A stretch of DNA of 64,000 nt, from positions 14,120,148-14,184,147 of the forward strand of contig JADWOT020000009.1 in NCBI GenBank assembly GCA_036345935.2, in the 5' to 3' direction. This document shows positions 61,241 to 64,000 of the stretch, piece after piece. The stretch's first letter is position 1. Each line of letters opens with the position of its first letter. Under the pieces are notes generated by a model. It worked only from the letters and a program-made list of their open reading frames with translations, searched no databases and was not told the origin of the DNA. Source of the stretch: Taenia hydatigena. Lineage: Eukaryota > Platyhelminthes > Cestoda > Cyclophyllidea > Taeniidae. The position numbers were made by a program, and so were the translations under genes.

Positions 61241-64000
61241 GAAAGAAAGCTGAGCAAAATTGGAACTGCTGACGGCGTCACGGAAGGCTTGATAGCCTCC
61301 GATATTCATTCCTTCAACATTTATGTTACTTAAATCATGAATCATTTGGAAAGTGGTGAGCATTAAAAAAGCATATTTGGAGCACAATTTTGAATGTCCG
61401 CGTATCCTCTATTCGTGCATCAGCAAGCATTCACACTTGCGAATTCACATGACATCCAGTCCATATTCCTGCATCCTACGTGCTCGTCCACGCCTTCTTA
61501 CCAATACAAGCGTTTCCTGTTCATTTTCGGCCTCTTTGACCTCACCCATACCTACGCATTCCGCACAATTCCACAATCCCTCTCTCATTGTCCTTCGCCA
61601 TTTCACAACTGATTCCGCTTTCCTTCCTCATCCCCTCCGAGTAGGTTCCTCCCTCTTCCCTCCAATCCTTGCACTATTGCTTCTCCCCACCCACCCAATT
61701 ACTCACACAACAGCACCTGCTATTGCTTCTACTACTTGCACCCACTTGATAGCTCAACACCACCACCACCACAACTACTTGTGGGGAAGCTAGTGGGCTT
61801 CCTTCACTGCCCCCACCTCTACTCCTCAAACACTACTTCATACTTATTTCCTCCTCTCCAAACACCCCATCCTTCCATTCTACTTCCACCCTACTTCACT
61901 CATTCCCCCTCTACCCCTCTTTTTTCACTTGTTCCAACATTCACCATGACTCCTAAGCCTCTCTACCTTCTTGCCTTTCTCTCAATTAGTCAACACCACC
62001 ACCAGTCACTCAAGTCATGTCATGCAACGTTCCCTGTCTCCCACACCACCACTCCTACTAATTTACCCACTTCCTTTGCTACTCTCTTCCACTGAATTCA
62101 AATTTATACTAATTTGACAATCATCTATCTAAGCGACTACTTCTCTCTCCTTATGGTCCTGCTTCAACTCACAATTATCGAATTTCATCTCACCGCCACA
62201 CATATGCGACACACACATGTATTACCAATTTAACATTTTCCTTCTTAAACCCCACCACTGCCACCGTTGTGCTTCTTCTCATGCATACACTAGCAACTAC
62301 AAACGTACGTGCACATATACAAACATCACTGTCTCTTCTTCTCCATTCCATCCAGCACCTCTTTTAACACATCTTCGCCACCACAAATGAGACATTGAGT
62401 GAGTGAGAGAGTGTTGAGACGCCTTCTTCGTTTGCGACGGCAGCACTTGCTCCCTTCTGCACGTGCAGTGTGACAGTAGTGACTAGGCAGCTGACTTTCA
62501 AACGGTGAGGCAATCGATTCAATCAGTTGATTAAGTCACCTCCCGAAGCTCAGCGCCGCGAAAATGACGATGGGTCTGAGGCGATTTTGTGCCCTCTTTC
62601 TCTTAGTCTACCTTTCACTTGTCCTTTTCAGCCGCTTCAACGGACTTTGTTGCAGTCTTCTCTTTTCGCCTAAACAATGGTGGACATTGCGTTGAGGAGA
62701 GGTAGGCGTTCGTCCTTACACCCACCTCTATTACCACCAACGACATTCAGGTTGCCAAAGAAGCACAGCAGTCTGTCACAAGGCAGCACTTCAGACAGAT
62801 GATCATGTGGAAGACGAGGAGGTCGATGACTCGGTGGGAGCATCTGATGTGAAGTTCATCACATTGCAACACGCACTCAATTTCTTCGCCTTGCCTCGAA
62901 GTCGTCCGATGAGGCGGAAGCTGCGGTGGGTAGAAATGAAAGAAGCTAACGCTGTAGACACGAGAGTGAGATGGTGTGGATAACGCAAAAGTCTTTGTTG
63001 CTGGAAAGAGGAGAGGAGGAAGTCAAAGAGCCGTTCGAAGAAGGGGAAGCTAAAGGAGGCGAAAGAGGGAGGATCGAGGAAGAGGTGAAGAAGGAGAAGG
63101 CACACCAAACAAGCCGTCTAACAAACTGCCAAAACGATCTCAATTAATCTCCAGAAGTGAAGGCCCCAAATATGCTTTACCAAGAAGGGGAAGGAGAAGT
63201 GCAAGCATGTGGTGGGTTTCAACTCTATTCAGCGAATCAGGCCTCACTAATCCAAATCCATCTTCGCTGCATTACAAAAGCATTTAACACAACACCGTAG
63301 CTGTCATGCTTAACCAGTTAAAGTAGAGCGCAGTAAGAAGTGCACGCAAGAAGGTGGTGTCTTTGCAAAATATTCACACTGGTAAATCTACTTCCGAAAA
63401 TAGATACACAAGCCTACTCGTCGGTAAAATGATATGCATATGAAAAAAGAGCACCAAGAACATAATGAAGCTGAAAATCCTTTTGCCAAATTAGGCCTCA
63501 TCAATCATAGTCCATCGTCATTAACATGACAAAGCATTTAACAATCTGCCCAAAGCAACTTTTCTAATCACAGTCAGCATTGTGTGGTAAAAAATAACTT
63601 GAATAGGCATTGTAGTTGGAAAATAAACAGTTCCAACAGCAACAACTGCAGTCATTTCCTTAACATATATTCCAGCAAATGACTGTATGAAGGAAGTGGA
63701 TAAACAAGCACATGTAAGAGGAATGGGACTTATTAGTGATAAAATTATGAATGACGACCAAGTATTTGTAGCATTAGAATCCTGCGTAACCATTTCGGCA
63801 ACATTAATCAACACCCATCGTTTTAAATCAATAATTCATCCATTAACTTTTAATTAATCCCAAAAGGTATTTTGTAATAGAAAAATTTAATATTACTAGG
63901 CATTGCAGCTAAAAAAACAGACCCTGTCAAGTCATCAAATATAGTGGCACTCACCTATGTCGCCATGCCTACCACAAAATAATGCTCCGCAGGAAATGAA
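61241..64000. other. Pyrimidine-rich and unrecognised terminal stretch
   Basis: From 61560 to 62100 the plus strand is C/T-rich with CCA triplets, producing serine/proline/histidine frames. A minus-strand serine-rich frame at 62803-63108 also comes from low-complexity GA sequence. The end (63.2-64 kb) is AT-rich with no recognised feature. Confidence 0.5.
62745..62830 (+). repeat. Repeat C, 5' fragment
   Basis: GTTGCCAAAGAAGCACAGCA and the following 65 bases match the first 85 bases of repeat C at 25405. They encode the same H3-tail-like segment (TRQHFRQM here, TRQLRQM there). The H2A part is absent. Confidence 0.7.

Noticed and set aside
61353..62095. Open frames of 119-146 codons in the C/T-rich region
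   Set aside because: They are serine, proline and histidine runs created by low-complexity CCA/CTT sequence.

Overview
The window looks like nuclear DNA of a parasitic flatworm, probably a tapeworm with a large, repeat-rich genome. That reading is an inference. It rests on a polycystin-1 family gene cut into many small exons by very short introns (about 28-90 nt, mixed with longer ones), on sparse genes, on decayed repeats filling the rest, and on a small 186-bp solo-LTR-like family of the kind known from tapeworm TRIM elements. There are no operons, and no rRNA or tRNA gene that I could support.

Layout. 1-1,653: one copy of a long repeat ('A'), inverted relative to 17,957-19,612. 6,129-12,548: the only well-supported protein gene, on the plus strand, encoding the extracellular PKD/REJ part of a polycystin-1-like protein. 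It runs into a 100-N assembly gap (12,549-12,648). 12,649-12,888: an open reading frame after the gap that could be a terminal exon. 13-16.4 kb: simple repeats and two LTR-like elements. 16,430-19,612: a repeat 'B' joined directly to repeat 'A'. 19.6-53.6 kb: mostly unrecognised AT-rich DNA with four more LTR-like copies (27.3, 29.9, 34.8 and 40.5 kb), a repeat 'C' at 25.4 kb and two GC-rich blocks at 43-45 kb. 53,640-61,240: a very large near-palindrome, two 'B' arms in opposite orientation around a spacer of about 4.5 kb. 61.3-64 kb: pyrimidine-rich tracts and a fragment of 'C'.

The main discovery is that repeats A, B and C appear to be decayed core histone genes. Conceptual translation, allowing frameshifts and stops, gives recognisable pieces of H2A, H2B, H3 and H4 on both strands, some fused to one another (H4 joined to H2B, H2A joined to H4). 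They look like a dispersed, rearranged and pseudogenised histone cluster. Part of it was recently duplicated in inverted orientation, since stretches of the two 'B' arms are almost base-for-base identical. No intact histone gene was found. The strongest matches are H2A (25.6 and 56.7 kb), H4 (56.1 and 57.9 kb) and H2B (57.7 kb). The matches in repeat A are weaker.

All exon boundaries are read by eye from GT/AG sites and phase continuity. All homologies are from family knowledge, not from a search.
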